Assembly: GCF_000423165.1 (NCBI RefSeq)
Contig: NZ_KE383983.1
Coordinates: 1,350,376-1,414,375, forward strand
DNA from: Pseudidiomarina sediminum DSM 21906
GTDB lineage: Bacteria > Pseudomonadota > Gammaproteobacteria > Enterobacterales > Alteromonadaceae
Direction of reading: 5' to 3'
DNA: 64,000 nucleotides
Every line of letters begins with the position of its first letter. The stretch's first letter is position 1. The notes under the pieces were generated by a model. It was not told the origin of the DNA and made no database searches. It saw nothing but the letters and a program-made list of their open reading frames with translations. Of the stretch, positions 26,544 through 37,171 are shown in pieces. The translations under genes and the position numbers were made by a program.

Positions 26544-27518
26544 TTATCCGGAGATATCGACAGTCGTCACCGCCTCATCCCCATCAACGCTAACATTTAG
26601 TAATCCATTAAATGTTAGATCGTCATCTGCCTCAGGATCGTCATCCGTCTGACAGGTCCACGCTACAGAGTAATCACTCTCCGCAACGTAACTAGCAGAG
26701 AAGGTGTAGGCAGAGGCACCATCATAGTAAACCGCTGCAACGGTATACGGTGAATGTTCCTCTGCCCCACCTACATCGGCTAGGGTGGCCTCTTCTAAAT
26801 TACTTCCTTCATAGAAGTAGACCACAGCTACTGGTTCTGACAGATCGCTTGGCGCGACCGTGCAGGAATTTGTAATCAACAAGGCTTCCGCAAGGCTACC
26901 TTCAATGTGTCCAACAGACATGTTGTCGACCAAACGCACACCGCGCGGCTTCAAGAAATAACCATCTTGTCCGACGGGGTCGACCAATGCCTGTCGCAAA
27001 TCGAACTCAACGGTGTAGGCCACATTGCCTTGTAGGTCGAGCGTGACACCATCAAATTTCAACTGATTTGACGGTACCCGCAGCGGTAGTTTTTCATCGC
27101 CCACTTTGACATAAGAGCCTTCGGTCATGATTAAGCGCAATTGACCGTATGTTCCCGCTGGCACCGTTACACCATCAAGCACGTTCAGTGCATCAGAGCC
27201 GGTGTAACTCAATAAATCCATACCATAGGTGTTAGGAATGGTCTCACCGGCAGGGTTTTTACAGACATCATTTTCAGCCAAGGTGTTCATCGCGTCACCG
27301 ATAATAAAGGTCTGTTTACCCACGCCATTACCGACCATTTCAACGCCTTTGAAGCAAATCATAACCTCATCAGCGTTGTCGACCGGGGCATCGCTAAACG
27401 CAAGACTAAATCGTGCCGTCTCATTTTGTGTTGCATCTTCTGAAGAGCCGCCGCAAGCGACTAACGCGAGCGTAACACCACTAACAGCCAAACCACGAAA
27501 TAAACCTTTATTTAACAT
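26544..27518 (-). CDS. DUF4382 lipoprotein
   Basis: From the ATG at 27518 (AAGGGG upstream) this is 324 residues; a GTG ten codons earlier lacks a good ribosome-binding site. A lipobox LVAC (followed by GGSSED) anchors it in a membrane. Residues about 30-200 have the DUF4382 pattern: an FSLAFSDAPVD start, a VPAGTYGQLRLIM core and a YFLKPRGVRLV end. The remaining part is beta-rich and acidic. Family members are surface or periplasmic lipoproteins of unknown function. Confidence 0.85.
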   Translation of the reverse strand: MLNKGLFRGLAVSGVTLALVACGGSSEDATQNETARFSLAFSDAPVDNADEVMICFKGVEMVGNGVGKQTFIIGDAMNTLAENDVCKNPAGETIPNTYGMDLLSYTGSDALNVLDGVTVPAGTYGQLRLIMTEGSYVKVGDEKLPLRVPSNQLKFDGVTLDLQGNVAYTVEFDLRQALVDPVGQDGYFLKPRGVRLVDNMSVGHIEGSLAEALLITNSCTVAPSDLSEPVAVVYFYEGSNLEEATLADVGGAEEHSPYTVAAVYYDGASAYTFSASYVAESDYSVAWTCQTDDDPEADDDLTFNGLLNVSVDGDEAVTTVDISG

Positions 27519-27749
27519 ATGATTATACCCCTTGATATATATTGCCACTTATACCGAACCCATGTCATCAATTCAAGTAGTGGCGATAAATTTACATTGC
27601 ATTTACGTTACAGCGTGAAACTTTCACGGTAAGCTATAAAAGCTAAGCCAATTCACAGCGATTTCTCAGCACTTTTGCACGCTATTTACAATGCAGTAGG
27701 AACTTCAACCGTCGTAAAGTGCAGGTATAAATTGCTAATATGCACCCAA

Positions 27750-27778
27750 TTGTCATAAAGTAATGTGTTTATTACTTT
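27750..27778 (+). promoter_or_regulatory. Candidate promoter for the YvcK-type gene
   Basis: TTGTCA (27750-27755) and TACTTT (27773-27778) are separated by exactly 17 bases, 28 bases before the start codon. The -35 element is good and the -10 weak. The 288 bases between the divergent DUF4382 and YvcK genes hold no other feature I can support. Confidence 0.35.
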
Positions 27779-27806
27779 TCGCGCGTTTTAACAGGAACGA
27801 GGTGGC

Positions 27807-28739
27807 ATGGCCCAACCCTCTACGCAAGCGACAGCGCCCCACTGTCTTATTGAACAGCTCAACTGTGTCACTGCTATCGGCGGTGGCCACGGTTTGGGTC
27901 GTGTGTTAGCAAGTTTAAAATTTTTACAACGCCGTTTAGTAGGCATTGTCGCAACCACCGACAATGGTGGCGCCAGCGGTCTATTACGTCGTTCTCACCA
28001 AACCATCGCTTGGGGCGACATTCGTAACTGCTTGTCACAACTGGTCGAGCAACCCTTGGCACGTGATGTCTTGAATTACCGCTTTCAACAAGACTCCAGC
28101 TTAAATGGACACAACTTTGGCAACTTGTTGCTGCATACCTTAGATGAGCTAAGCGCTCGCCCCATTGATGGCATCGCCCTGCTCAGCCGTTTATTGAACG
28201 TTGACACCCGCTTGTTGCCAATGTCGGAGGCTCCGGTTGATTTGGTGGCAGAAACACAGGATGGCTTTGAGTGTTTTGGCGAATTGCTCGTCGATCAAAT
28301 GCATCAGATGCCAGCGCATTTGCGCTTGTCGACCAGCGTCAGTGCGACGCCCGAAGCATTGCGGCAGTTGCGCCGTAGCGATTTGATTATTATTGGTCCC
28401 GGTAGCTTCCTCACCTCTATCATGCCGCCGTTATTGGTCGATGGAATTGTCGAGACTATCGCGAGAAGCTCTGCACCAGTGATCTTTATTGATAATCTAC
28501 TCCCAGAGCAAAGTCCTGCAGGACAATTGACGTTAAGCCAGCGCTTGGCATGGTTAACAACACAGGTCGGTACCCCAATCATTGATTTTGTCATCACCAA
28601 TCACGCTGATGCGCATCTCGAGATACCGCACGTGAATAGTATTCAAGCCGACGCTTATTCACCCCAGCGGCACGATCAACAAAGTCTGCAGCACGCCTTG
28701 AACAATGCCCTGCGTCAATTACGCGGAGGCAAACAATAA
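27807..28739 (+). CDS. YvcK/YbhK-family (gluconeogenesis factor-like) protein
   Basis: This 310-residue cytosolic Rossmann-like protein is of the YvcK/YbhK (CofD-related) family. The glycine motif GGGHGLG (25-31), the TTDNGGASG loop, GDIRNCL and IIGPGSFLTSI are all present. In Bacillus, YvcK binds UDP-GlcNAc-type nucleotides and affects cell-wall precursor balance and growth on gluconeogenic carbon. The role in gammaproteobacteria is not established. The M14 metallopeptidase gene starts 21 bases downstream, probably in the same transcript. Confidence 0.88.
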   Translation: MAQPSTQATAPHCLIEQLNCVTAIGGGHGLGRVLASLKFLQRRLVGIVATTDNGGASGLLRRSHQTIAWGDIRNCLSQLVEQPLARDVLNYRFQQDSSLNGHNFGNLLLHTLDELSARPIDGIALLSRLLNVDTRLLPMSEAPVDLVAETQDGFECFGELLVDQMHQMPAHLRLSTSVSATPEALRQLRRSDLIIIGPGSFLTSIMPPLLVDGIVETIARSSAPVIFIDNLLPEQSPAGQLTLSQRLAWLTTQVGTPIIDFVITNHADAHLEIPHVNSIQADAYSPQRHDQQSLQHALNNALRQLRGGKQ

Positions 28740-28760
28740 GAACAATGAGGATCTGCCACC

Positions 28761-31418
28761 ATGAAACCTTCGTATCTACTCGCTGCACTCGCGCTCGCGG
28801 GCGCAAGTATGGTCTCCCATGCGAACGAACTAGGCTTGTCGGTTACCTACGATACTAGCGCGCCAACGCTTAATGCCACCGCGGGCTATCCAATGGGTAG
28901 TCGCATCTCATCGCCCGAAGCGATTCATGATTACTTTAAAGCCCTCGCAGAACACTATCCCGATCAAGTCAAACTTAGCTACTACGGCAAAACCTGGGAA
29001 GGTCGCCCGCTCTATTATGTCACCCTCTCCAGCGCTGAAAACATGGCGAACCTAGCGACCATCACCCAAGGTATGCAAGCCCTTGCGCACCCTGAGCAAA
29101 CCTCCGAGACCGAAGCGAAACAGCTGATAGAACAGCTACCCAGTAGTATTTGGCTCTCTTATGGCGTACACGGTAACGAAATATCATCTCCTGAAGCTGC
29201 AGTATTAACCGCTTGGCACCTTCTCGCGGCGCAAGACGATCAGGCCCGCAATTGGCTGGCAAACACAGTGGTGCATATCGACCCGGTACAAAACCCCGAT
29301 GGCCGTAGTCGTTTTGTCAGTCGTTACTATATGACCGCAGGACTTGAGCACAGTGCCGATCGCTTAGCAGCCGAACATAACGAACCTTGGCCGAGTGGTC
29401 GTAGCAATCATTACCTATTTGACTTAAACCGCGACTGGATTGCGTTAACCCAACCGGAAGTGGCTGGGCAAGTCGATGCGTTGTTAGAGCATATGCCGCT
29501 GATTTTTGTCGATTTGCACGAAATGTATGGCGACCAAAGCTATTACTTCACTCCCGAAGCCCGCCCCTATAACCCACTTATCGCCAAAAGCCAACGTGAC
29601 GCGCTGTGGACCATTGGTGAAAATAACGGTAAGTGGTTTGACGCGCACGGCTTTGATTACTTCACCCGCGAAATCTTTGACGCCTTCTATCCAGGCTATG
29701 GTGCAAGCTGGCCGCTTTATCACGGCACCTTAGCGATGACGTATGAAATGGCGTCAGCACGAGGCCATAAATTTCGTACAAAAGACGGCACTATTTTGAC
29801 TTACGGTGATGGTGTGCAGCGTCATTTTGTTGCCTCACTCGCAACCATCGAAACCGCCAGTGTGGAGCGTCAACGCTTACTTGGCGACTTTTGGAACTAT
29901 CGGAAACAAGGCATTGCCGACGGCCGTGCTAGCGCCGAGCGTTTCATTGTCATCGACCAAGCCCAAGACGCGGCAGCCACGCGCCGTCTCGCGGGTTTAT
30001 TAACCCGTCATGGCATCAAGGTGCAACAAACCGATGCAGCCGTTGAAGCCTGTGGCACTGAGCTAAGCGCGGGCAGCTATGTGATCGATACCGCACAGCC
30101 TGCGCATTATATGATCCGCACCTTACTCGATGATGATATTGCGATGGCCGAAGACTTTCTGGCTGAGCAAGAACGGCGCCGCGACAACAATTTGCCTGAT
30201 CAAATTTATGATGTCACAGCTTGGTCTTTGGCCTTGATGTTCAATCTTGAGCAGCAGCGCTGTAAACGTCTACCGAAAGTGGCGTTATCGACCGTTGATG
30301 AACGCTTGATATCACCTGGTGAACTCCACCATCCCGAAGCCAAGGTGGCCTTTTTAGCAAAATGGGGTGACATGAATAGCGGTCGCCTCTTAACCGCTGC
30401 TTTGCGGGCAGGTTTGCAGGTTAAACAAAGTGATCTGCCTTTCACATTAAAAAATGGCGATCGTTATCCTGCCGGTAGCCTTATTTTCACGCGCGCAGAG
30501 AACCCTGAGGCGCTGCATCTGAAGCTCTCCGAACTCGCCGTACAAACGGGTGCGATCTTATATGGCACCGATAGCAGTTGGGTGATCGACGGTCCAAACT
30601 TTGGCTCTGGTAACGTGCAAAAAGTACATGCTCCGCGTATTGCCTTAGCTTGGGATGAGCCTTTCAGCAGCCTTAATGCCGGGCATACCCGTTTCGTGAT
30701 CGAACAGCAATTTAACTATCCGGTTACCGCCCTACGCGCTGATAAACTCCAGCGCGCCGATCTCAGTCATTATCAGGTGCTGATCCTGCCTGCCAGTTAC
30801 GGTTCTTTGCAGCATGTCCTCGGTGACACTGCGCAAAACAACCTGCGCCAATGGGTGGAACGTGGCGGGGTTTTGATCACCCTTGGTAATGCAACCCAAT
30901 GGGCGGTCGATGCCAAGATACTCGCCAGCGCGCTGGAGACAGAAGTTCAAGACAACAAGGTGGCTGTGCATCAGCAACCGCGTGTTGAAGGCATGCTGTT
31001 GCCCACTCAAACGCACCTGCACAACTACATTAATGGTGCTGAGGCCGATCCCTATTGGACCTCTGGCGTACTCACGCAGTTGCAGGTCGATCAAGAACAT
31101 TGGCTCACTGCAGGCGTGCCGAAAACGGTCAACAGCCTTACGGTAGGCAATCAGATCTATCGCCCGTTAACCATTAATAACGGGCGTAATCTCATGTACT
31201 ACCCAAGCGCTGATGAACTGCTCGTCAGTGGCTACTTGTGGGAGGAGAACCAACAACAACTCGCCCATAAGCCTTATTTAATGTGGCAACCTCATGGGCG
31301 TGGCATGGTGATTAGCTTTACGCAGGAGCCAACCTATCGGGCCTACTTAGATGGTCTGAATATTACCTTACTAAATGCCATTTTTGGCGGCGCCTCACAC
31401 GCCAGCCCCTTACGTTAA
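28761..31418 (+). CDS. Secreted M14-family metallocarboxypeptidase-like enzyme
   Basis: This 885-residue protein has a signal peptide (about 1-21, ending SHA) and an M14 zinc-peptidase domain. Metal ligands are His137 and Glu140 in GVHGNE, and His253 in VDLHEM. The substrate-site motif NPDGRSRF is near 178-185, and the catalytic Glu is probably in TYEMASARG. A large C-terminal part (about 380-885) includes a class-I glutamine-amidotransferase-like region around LILPASYGSLQ and WVERGGVLITLGNA. Such long M14 proteins are common in marine Alteromonadales. GAGGA precedes the start and a strong terminator follows. Confidence 0.88.
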   Translation: MKPSYLLAALALAGASMVSHANELGLSVTYDTSAPTLNATAGYPMGSRISSPEAIHDYFKALAEHYPDQVKLSYYGKTWEGRPLYYVTLSSAENMANLATITQGMQALAHPEQTSETEAKQLIEQLPSSIWLSYGVHGNEISSPEAAVLTAWHLLAAQDDQARNWLANTVVHIDPVQNPDGRSRFVSRYYMTAGLEHSADRLAAEHNEPWPSGRSNHYLFDLNRDWIALTQPEVAGQVDALLEHMPLIFVDLHEMYGDQSYYFTPEARPYNPLIAKSQRDALWTIGENNGKWFDAHGFDYFTREIFDAFYPGYGASWPLYHGTLAMTYEMASARGHKFRTKDGTILTYGDGVQRHFVASLATIETASVERQRLLGDFWNYRKQGIADGRASAERFIVIDQAQDAAATRRLAGLLTRHGIKVQQTDAAVEACGTELSAGSYVIDTAQPAHYMIRTLLDDDIAMAEDFLAEQERRRDNNLPDQIYDVTAWSLALMFNLEQQRCKRLPKVALSTVDERLISPGELHHPEAKVAFLAKWGDMNSGRLLTAALRAGLQVKQSDLPFTLKNGDRYPAGSLIFTRAENPEALHLKLSELAVQTGAILYGTDSSWVIDGPNFGSGNVQKVHAPRIALAWDEPFSSLNAGHTRFVIEQQFNYPVTALRADKLQRADLSHYQVLILPASYGSLQHVLGDTAQNNLRQWVERGGVLITLGNATQWAVDAKILASALETEVQDNKVAVHQQPRVEGMLLPTQTHLHNYINGAEADPYWTSGVLTQLQVDQEHWLTAGVPKTVNSLTVGNQIYRPLTINNGRNLMYYPSADELLVSGYLWEENQQQLAHKPYLMWQPHGRGMVISFTQEPTYRAYLDGLNITLLNAIFGGASHASPLR

Positions 31419-31427
31419 GCCCAGCAG

Positions 31428-31457
31428 AGCCCTCGCCATGTGCGGGGGCTTTTTTTG
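31428..31457 (+). terminator. Rho-independent terminator of the M14 gene
   Basis: A nine-base-pair stem (AGCCCTCGC with GCGGGGGCT, one G-T pair) with a five-base loop is followed by seven Ts, ten bases after the stop codon. Confidence 0.9.
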
Positions 31458-31519
31458 CGAATTATCATCTTGCGACTATGCTTGTAGTGCCTCTTGGAAC
31501 CGAATCATAAGGAGCACTT

Positions 31520-32113
31520 ATGTTCATCTCACGAGCTTCCATAAGCGCGCAGCTGCGCAAATTCGATTTTCTTGGTCCTTTAGCCGTCCGCCTTTATCTC
31601 GCCCCCATTTTCATTTTGGCGGGTTGGCACAAACTGACAGCCCTTGAAGCAACGGCAAGCTATTTTGGTGACTACTTAGGTCTACCTGCACCTTTTGCGA
31701 TGGCTGTGCTAGCTGGAGCAACCGAGTTCATTGGTGGTATCGCGTTATTGCTAGGCTTGGCATTACGTTGGATGGCTATTCCATTAATGGTCACTATGGT
31801 TGTGGCTGCGGCGACGGCACACTGGCAATATGGCTGGCATGCACTGCCGGAAGCGACGCTGACAGTGCCATGGGAATGGCGCACCGATCTGATTGCCGAG
31901 GCCGCAACGCGTAAAGAAGTGATCCGTGACATCCTGCGGGAACATGGTAACTATGCATGGCTCACTGAGGCAGGCCCTGTAACAATTTTAAAAAATGGTA
32001 TTGAGTTCGCTGCCACCTATTTTGTCATGCTCCTCATTTTGATGACCACAGGTGCCGGACGTTTTGTGAGTTTTGATTATTGGATCATTAAGGCTTTCGG
32101 TAGTCGCCAATAG
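31520..32113 (+). CDS. DoxX-family membrane protein
   Basis: This 197-residue protein has about four membrane helices and the DoxX core: RLYLAPIFILAGWHKL at the first helix, then ATEFIGGIALLLGLALRW. A long soluble insert (about 105-150) sits before the last helix. DoxX proteins are loosely associated with thiol and oxidative metabolism; no specific role can be read here. AAGGAG is placed seven bases before the start. It appears to be a single-gene unit between a terminator and the convergent dcd. Confidence 0.87.
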   Translation: MFISRASISAQLRKFDFLGPLAVRLYLAPIFILAGWHKLTALEATASYFGDYLGLPAPFAMAVLAGATEFIGGIALLLGLALRWMAIPLMVTMVVAAATAHWQYGWHALPEATLTVPWEWRTDLIAEAATRKEVIRDILREHGNYAWLTEAGPVTILKNGIEFAATYFVMLLILMTTGAGRFVSFDYWIIKAFGSRQ

Positions 32114-32145
32114 CTAAGACAAGCCATGGCGCTACCACTGCCCGT

Positions 32146-32739
32146 TTAGTTTTCGTCGGTGTCAGCGCTTATCCGAGAGGCGACAGCGCCACGCTGGTCT
32201 TTGTATTTCGCGTCTTTGCGCTTGCTGTAAGGACGCGCGCAAGGCTCCTCTAACTTTTCAAAGCTCAAAGCTCCAATTTTCATTAAAGGTCGCAACGCTA
32301 ACGGCAGCTTACCGCTGTTAAAGAATTCCAAGACCACCTGCCCCGACCAACCCGGATCAATGCGGTGCGCAGTTACATGCACCATGAGGCCCAGTCGTGC
32401 TAACGATGAACGACCATCGAGCCACCCCACCATATCATCAGGTAAGGTCACGCTTTCATGGGTCACCGCCAAGGCAAATTCGCCCGGATGAATAAAAAAG
32501 GCTTGTTCTTCGGTCAATTGAATCGGATCGCTCATGACCTGCTGAATGGCACGGTCGATGTCTTCCCGTGGGCCGCTAATATCAATAAACGGCGCCGCGT
32601 GATCTTGTAGCACACGAAACTCATTACCAAGGTGAATATCCACGGTCACACCACTAATATCGGCGCTGATTGGACGTGGTTCAATGGCAATGATGCCCGC
32701 ATCTAAATGGGCTTCAATCTGCGCATCGGTTAATCGCAT
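32146..32739 (-). CDS. dcd: dCTP deaminase
   Basis: From the ATG at 32739 (GGAG six bases upstream) this is 197 residues, against 193 in E. coli Dcd, and begins [12 protein letters not shown]. The enzyme converts dCTP to dUTP in the pyrimidine deoxynucleotide pathway. [20 protein letters not shown] and the active-site segment VLEFFNSG are present. It follows mrp by 29 bases on the same strand, the gene neighbourhood also seen in other gammaproteobacteria. Confidence 0.95.
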   Translation of the reverse strand: MRLTDAQIEAHLDAGIIAIEPRPISADISGVTVDIHLGNEFRVLQDHAAPFIDISGPREDIDRAIQQVMSDPIQLTEEQAFFIHPGEFALAVTHESVTLPDDMVGWLDGRSSLARLGLMVHVTAHRIDPGWSGQVVLEFFNSGKLPLALRPLMKIGALSFEKLEEPCARPYSKRKDAKYKDQRGAVASRISADTDEN

Positions 32740-32768
32740 GGGGTTCTCCACTAACTAGATTGCGTTCA

Positions 32769-33779
32769 CTATACCTGTTTTTGGGCTTGAAGATAGAGCT
32801 GACCAGCGATTGCTGTCGCCATTTCATAAATGGGTCGATTCAACGGGTGCTCTGGCTCACGCGCAAGCAAAGGTAGTCCAGCGTCTAGACTCTCACGCAC
32901 TGGCGTGGCCAATGGCAATTGTGCCAATAACGGCACAGCATACTCTTGCGCAACACGAGCGCCCCCCTCACAGCCAAAGACATGCTCTTCATGACCGCAC
33001 GACGGACAGCGAAAATAACTCATATTTTCCACTAAACCAGTCAATGGAATCCCAACCTTACGAAACATCGCAATCCCCTTTTGCGCATCAGCAAGGGCAA
33101 CGTTCTGGGGCGTGGTCACCACCACAGCGCCGGTGACCGGCACTTTCTGTGCCAACGTCAGTTGAATGTCACCAGTGCCCGGCGGCATATCGACGACAAG
33201 GTAATCAAGGCGTGGCCATTTGGTGTCGCGCAACAGTTGTTGCAACGCCGCGCTCGCCATAGGTCCGCGCCAAATCGCCGCGTCTTTACTGTCGGCTAAA
33301 TACCCCAACGAACTGACATAAACGCCGTGGCGCAAATGCGGTTCCATCTTGTTTTGTGCGTTGATCGCGAGTTTTTCATCGGCGCCGCCAAGCATGGTAG
33401 GAAGCGATGGGCCATAGATATCGGCATCAAGTAAGCCAACCTTAGCGCCACTTGCCGCCAATGCCAATGCCAATTGCACAGCGACGGATGATTTCCCAAC
33501 GCCGCCCTTGCCTGAGGAAACCACAATGACATTGCCATAGATCAATGGCAGTTCGGGTTGTGAGTTAGGCAGCTTTTGCACGTTACAGCGCAAATGAAAG
33601 TGATAGCCACGCCAACAAGGTTCTTGCTGCAAGGTCGAAAATACATGGGCGGTTGCCGCAAAGGGTAAGGTTAAGGTGATGTCTTGCCCGTCGATAGTCC
33701 ACCATGTTTCGGGGACTGGCTGCGACCAACTTGGCAAGCGGAATTCGTTCAGTCGTTGCTGTAATTCTTGCGCGACCAT
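32769..33779 (-). CDS. mrp: Iron-sulfur cluster carrier ATPase Mrp (ApbC)
   Basis: This 336-residue ATPase has a short N-terminal domain (about 1-75) and then the deviant P-loop SSGKGGVGKSS (88-98), DADIYGPS and VVDMPPGTGD. The carrier motif CPSC lies in YFRCPSCGHEE. Mrp/ApbC proteins bind and transfer 4Fe-4S clusters to apo-proteins. It is divergent from metG with 117 bases between, the conserved mrp-metG arrangement, and upstream of dcd. Confidence 0.95.
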   Translation of the reverse strand: MVAQELQQRLNEFRLPSWSQPVPETWWTIDGQDITLTLPFAATAHVFSTLQQEPCWRGYHFHLRCNVQKLPNSQPELPLIYGNVIVVSSGKGGVGKSSVAVQLALALAASGAKVGLLDADIYGPSLPTMLGGADEKLAINAQNKMEPHLRHGVYVSSLGYLADSKDAAIWRGPMASAALQQLLRDTKWPRLDYLVVDMPPGTGDIQLTLAQKVPVTGAVVVTTPQNVALADAQKGIAMFRKVGIPLTGLVENMSYFRCPSCGHEEHVFGCEGGARVAQEYAVPLLAQLPLATPVRESLDAGLPLLAREPEHPLNRPIYEMATAIAGQLYLQAQKQV

Positions 33780-33896
33780 ACAACACTCCTTGATGGCGTT
33801 AAAACCCGCATAATACGGTGACTCTAGGTGGATTGCCAGTGCTGTTTGGGGTACACTTCAGGCTTTCACAAATTTGTAGGTTAACGGACGAAATAC

Positions 33897-35930
33897 ATGA
33901 CAACAGCACCGCGTAAAATCCTCGTTACGAATGCGCTTCCGTATGCAAATGGCCCTATCCATATTGGCCATATGTTAGGTTATATTCAGGCCGATATTTG
34001 GGTACGTTTTCAGAAGATGCGTGGCCACGAATGTCACTACGTGTGTGCCGATGATGCGCACGGCACGCCAATCATGCTTAAAGCTCAACAATTAGGTATT
34101 GAACCTGAGCAAATGATTGCCGAGATGAATCAAGCGCACCAAGCGGATTTTGCTGATTTTCACGTTGCCTTTGACCATTACTATTCGACCCATAGCCCAG
34201 AAAATCGTGAGCTGGCCGAATTGATTTACACGCGCTTGCGCGATGCAGGCCATATTAAGACCAAAACCATTTCACAGCTTTATGATCCAAGCAAAGAAAT
34301 GTTTTTGCCGGACCGCTTTGTTAAAGGCGATTGTCCAAAATGTGGTGCGCACGATCAGTACGGTGACAACTGTGATGTTTGCGGTGCTACCTACGCCCCA
34401 ACTGAGTTAAAGAACCCTACTTCAGCAGTGTCTGGTGCCACCCCTGAACTACGTGACTCAGAGCATTACTTTTTTGACCTGCCGGCCTTTGCTGACATGC
34501 TCAAGGCCTGGACGCGCTCAGGGTCGCTACAAGACGAGATGGCCAATAAACTTAACGAGTGGTTCGAAGCCGGCTTGCAACGCTGGGACATCAGTCGTGA
34601 CGCACCTTATTTCGGCTTTGAAATTCCTGATGCACCGGGCAAATACTTCTATGTGTGGCTTGATGCGCCGATTGGCTACATGGGCAGCTTTAAGCATTAT
34701 TGCGAAACCACAGGCAAAGCTGATTTCGACAGTTACTGGCAAAAAGACAGTAATGCTGAGCTATATCATTTCATTGGGAAAGACATCATTTACTTCCACA
34801 GCTTGTTCTGGCCAGCCATGCTTGCTGGAGCCGACTTCCGTCAACCGACCAACGTTTGGGCGCACGGCTTTATCACCGTAAACGGTACCAAGATGTCAAA
34901 GTCCAAAGGTACTTTCATTATGGCGCGTACCTACTTGGATCACCTTGACCCAGATTATCTACGTTACTACTTCGCCGCTAAGCTGACGTCGCGTATTGAC
35001 GACCTCGATCTAAACTTGACCGACTTTGCCCAACGCGTGAACAGTGACTTGGTCGGCAAAGTGGTGAATATCGCCAGCCGTTGTGCAGGTTTTATCCAGA
35101 AAAAGTTTGACGGTAAGCTCTGCAGTGAATTTACTGACACCAGCTTGTTAGATGAATTCCAAGCTGCCGGTGACAGCATCGCTGACGCGTATGAAAAGCG
35201 TGAGTTTGCCCGCGCGACGCGCGACATTATGGCGCTTGCCGATAAGGCGAACTTCTACATTGCCGAACAAGAACCGTGGCAATTAATCAAAGACCCAGCC
35301 AATGCTGCTCGTGTGCACGAGATTTGCTCTATCGGCATCAACTTGTTCCGCTTGTTGATGATTTACCTTACACCTGTGGTGCCAGAGCTGGCCAAACGAG
35401 TGCAGGAGTTCTTGCAAGAAGATTTTACCTGGGACAGTCATGATCAGTTGTTGACCAACCATGCCATCACCCCATTTAAAGCTTTATTGCAACGTATCGA
35501 AATGGAGCAAGTTGAAAAAGTGATTGAAGATTCAAAAGCAGCGAATGCACAAGCCAGCGCACCAAGCACCTCAAATGGAGAATTAGAAAACGATCCTATT
35601 GCAGCTGAAATCAACTTTGATGATTTCGCTAAAGTCGATTTACGCGTTGCTTTAATTGCCAACGCCGAGCACGTTGAAGGGGCTGAAAAACTGTTGAAGC
35701 TTACGCTTGATCTCGGTGGTGAGACCCGTCAAGTGTTCTCTGGCATTAAGTCAGCTTATGACCCGGCCGAGTTGATTGGCCAACTAACGGTGATGGTAGC
35801 GAACCTTGCACCGCGAAAAATGCGCTTTGGTATGTCAGAAGGCATGGTGCTGGCAGCTGGCCCTGGCGGTAAAGAGATCTTTATCTTGAACCCACACGAA
35901 GGCGCTAAGCCAGGCCAGCGAGTCATGTAA
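33897..35930 (+). CDS. metG: Methionyl-tRNA synthetase
   Basis: This 677-residue enzyme charges tRNA-Met. The class-I signatures HIGH (22-25) and KMSKS (332-336) are present. The four zinc-binding cysteines of the connective peptide are Cys146, Cys149, Cys159 and Cys162. A C-terminal EMAP/Trbp111-like tRNA-binding domain starts near residue 570 ([12 protein letters not shown]), separated from the core by a charged linker. Length matches E. coli MetG (677). Confidence 0.98.
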   Translation: MTTAPRKILVTNALPYANGPIHIGHMLGYIQADIWVRFQKMRGHECHYVCADDAHGTPIMLKAQQLGIEPEQMIAEMNQAHQADFADFHVAFDHYYSTHSPENRELAELIYTRLRDAGHIKTKTISQLYDPSKEMFLPDRFVKGDCPKCGAHDQYGDNCDVCGATYAPTELKNPTSAVSGATPELRDSEHYFFDLPAFADMLKAWTRSGSLQDEMANKLNEWFEAGLQRWDISRDAPYFGFEIPDAPGKYFYVWLDAPIGYMGSFKHYCETTGKADFDSYWQKDSNAELYHFIGKDIIYFHSLFWPAMLAGADFRQPTNVWAHGFITVNGTKMSKSKGTFIMARTYLDHLDPDYLRYYFAAKLTSRIDDLDLNLTDFAQRVNSDLVGKVVNIASRCAGFIQKKFDGKLCSEFTDTSLLDEFQAAGDSIADAYEKREFARATRDIMALADKANFYIAEQEPWQLIKDPANAARVHEICSIGINLFRLLMIYLTPVVPELAKRVQEFLQEDFTWDSHDQLLTNHAITPFKALLQRIEMEQVEKVIEDSKAANAQASAPSTSNGELENDPIAAEINFDDFAKVDLRVALIANAEHVEGAEKLLKLTLDLGGETRQVFSGIKSAYDPAELIGQLTVMVANLAPRKMRFGMSEGMVLAAGPGGKEIFILNPHEGAKPGQRVM

Positions 35931-35933
35931 TTT

Positions 35934-37124
35934 ATGACTGCAACTGTCCACTTAAAACCACAGAAATGTAAATCGTTGCGCCGCTTACACCCTTGGGTGT
36001 TTAGCGGTGCTATTGCCAAAGTAAAAGGCAACCCCAATAGCGGTGACACCGTCAGCATTCACAGCGCCGAAGGCGACTGGCTTGGCTACGCCGCTTGGTC
36101 ACCACAATCGCAAATTCGCGCACGTGTGTGGAGCTTTCATCAAGGTGACAGCATTGATGCCGCCTTCTTTGCCCGTCGTATCGCGGCGGCTTACGAACTT
36201 CGTCAGGGACTTGCGATCAACAGCAATGCGTGGCGTTTAGTTGCCGCAGAAGCGGATGAGCTGCCGGGCGTGACCATTGATAAGTACGACAACTGGTTGG
36301 TTTGTCAGCTGTTAAGCGCAGGCGCTGAGCGCTGGCGCGAGGCGATTGTTGCCGCACTCCGTAGCCTGTTCCCTGATTGCAATATTTATGAACGTTCCGA
36401 TGTTGACGTGCGCAAAAAGGAAGGTCTGCCGCTCACCACTGGCGTGCTTTATAGCGCTGACGGCAGCGCGCCCCCCACGACCCTCTGGATCACAGAAAAC
36501 GAGCTTTCACTCGGCGTTGATCTGGTCAATGGACATAAGACAGGCTACTACCTTGACCAGCGTGACAGTCGCGCAGCCGTCGGCCGCTACAGCGCCGGTA
36601 AACGCGTTCTGAACGCCTTCAGCTATACCGGTGGTTTTGGTTTGTTCGCCGCCGCCGCAGGTGCTACTGAGGTGGTCAATCTCGATGTATCCGCCCCTGC
36701 GTTAGCGCAAGCTGCTGCAAATCATACTCGCAATCACTTTGACGCCGCGCAACTGAACAATCGTCAAGAGGATGTGTTCCAAGCTTTGCGTGATTTCCAT
36801 CACAGCGGTGAGCGCTTCGATACGATCGTTCTTGATCCACCTAAATTCGTCGATAGTAAAGCCAACTTAGTCAGTGCCTGTCGCGGCTATAAAGACATCA
36901 ACATGATGGCCTGTAAATTATTGCGCCCGGGTGGCACCTTACTGACCTTCTCCTGTTCAGGTTTGTTGAGTACTGAGTTGTTCCAGAAAGTTGTCGCTGA
37001 CGCAGCGCTTGATGCCAAGCGTCCGTTACACATCATTGAACGTTTGTTTCAAGGTGCCGATCACCCGGTTCGTACCAACTTCCCTGAATCGCTGTACTTA
37101 AAAGGTCTGGTACTGCGCGGGTGA
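35934..37124 (+). CDS. rlmI: 23S rRNA m5C1962 methyltransferase RlmI
   Basis: This 396-residue protein matches RlmI (YccW): an N-terminal PUA domain (about 1-80, RRLHPWVFSGAI) and a Rossmann methyltransferase domain. The latter shows NAFSYTGGFGLFAAAAGA, LDPPKF and the catalytic SCSG cysteine. ERSDVDVRKKEGLP is characteristic of the family. It follows metG by three bases and may be translated with it. Confidence 0.93.
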   Translation: MTATVHLKPQKCKSLRRLHPWVFSGAIAKVKGNPNSGDTVSIHSAEGDWLGYAAWSPQSQIRARVWSFHQGDSIDAAFFARRIAAAYELRQGLAINSNAWRLVAAEADELPGVTIDKYDNWLVCQLLSAGAERWREAIVAALRSLFPDCNIYERSDVDVRKKEGLPLTTGVLYSADGSAPPTTLWITENELSLGVDLVNGHKTGYYLDQRDSRAAVGRYSAGKRVLNAFSYTGGFGLFAAAAGATEVVNLDVSAPALAQAAANHTRNHFDAAQLNNRQEDVFQALRDFHHSGERFDTIVLDPPKFVDSKANLVSACRGYKDINMMACKLLRPGGTLLTFSCSGLLSTELFQKVVADAALDAKRPLHIIERLFQGADHPVRTNFPESLYLKGLVLRG

Positions 37125-37171
37125 GTTGTCTAGTATGACCCAATCGAGCGTTATTAAGGATGAGGTGCTGT

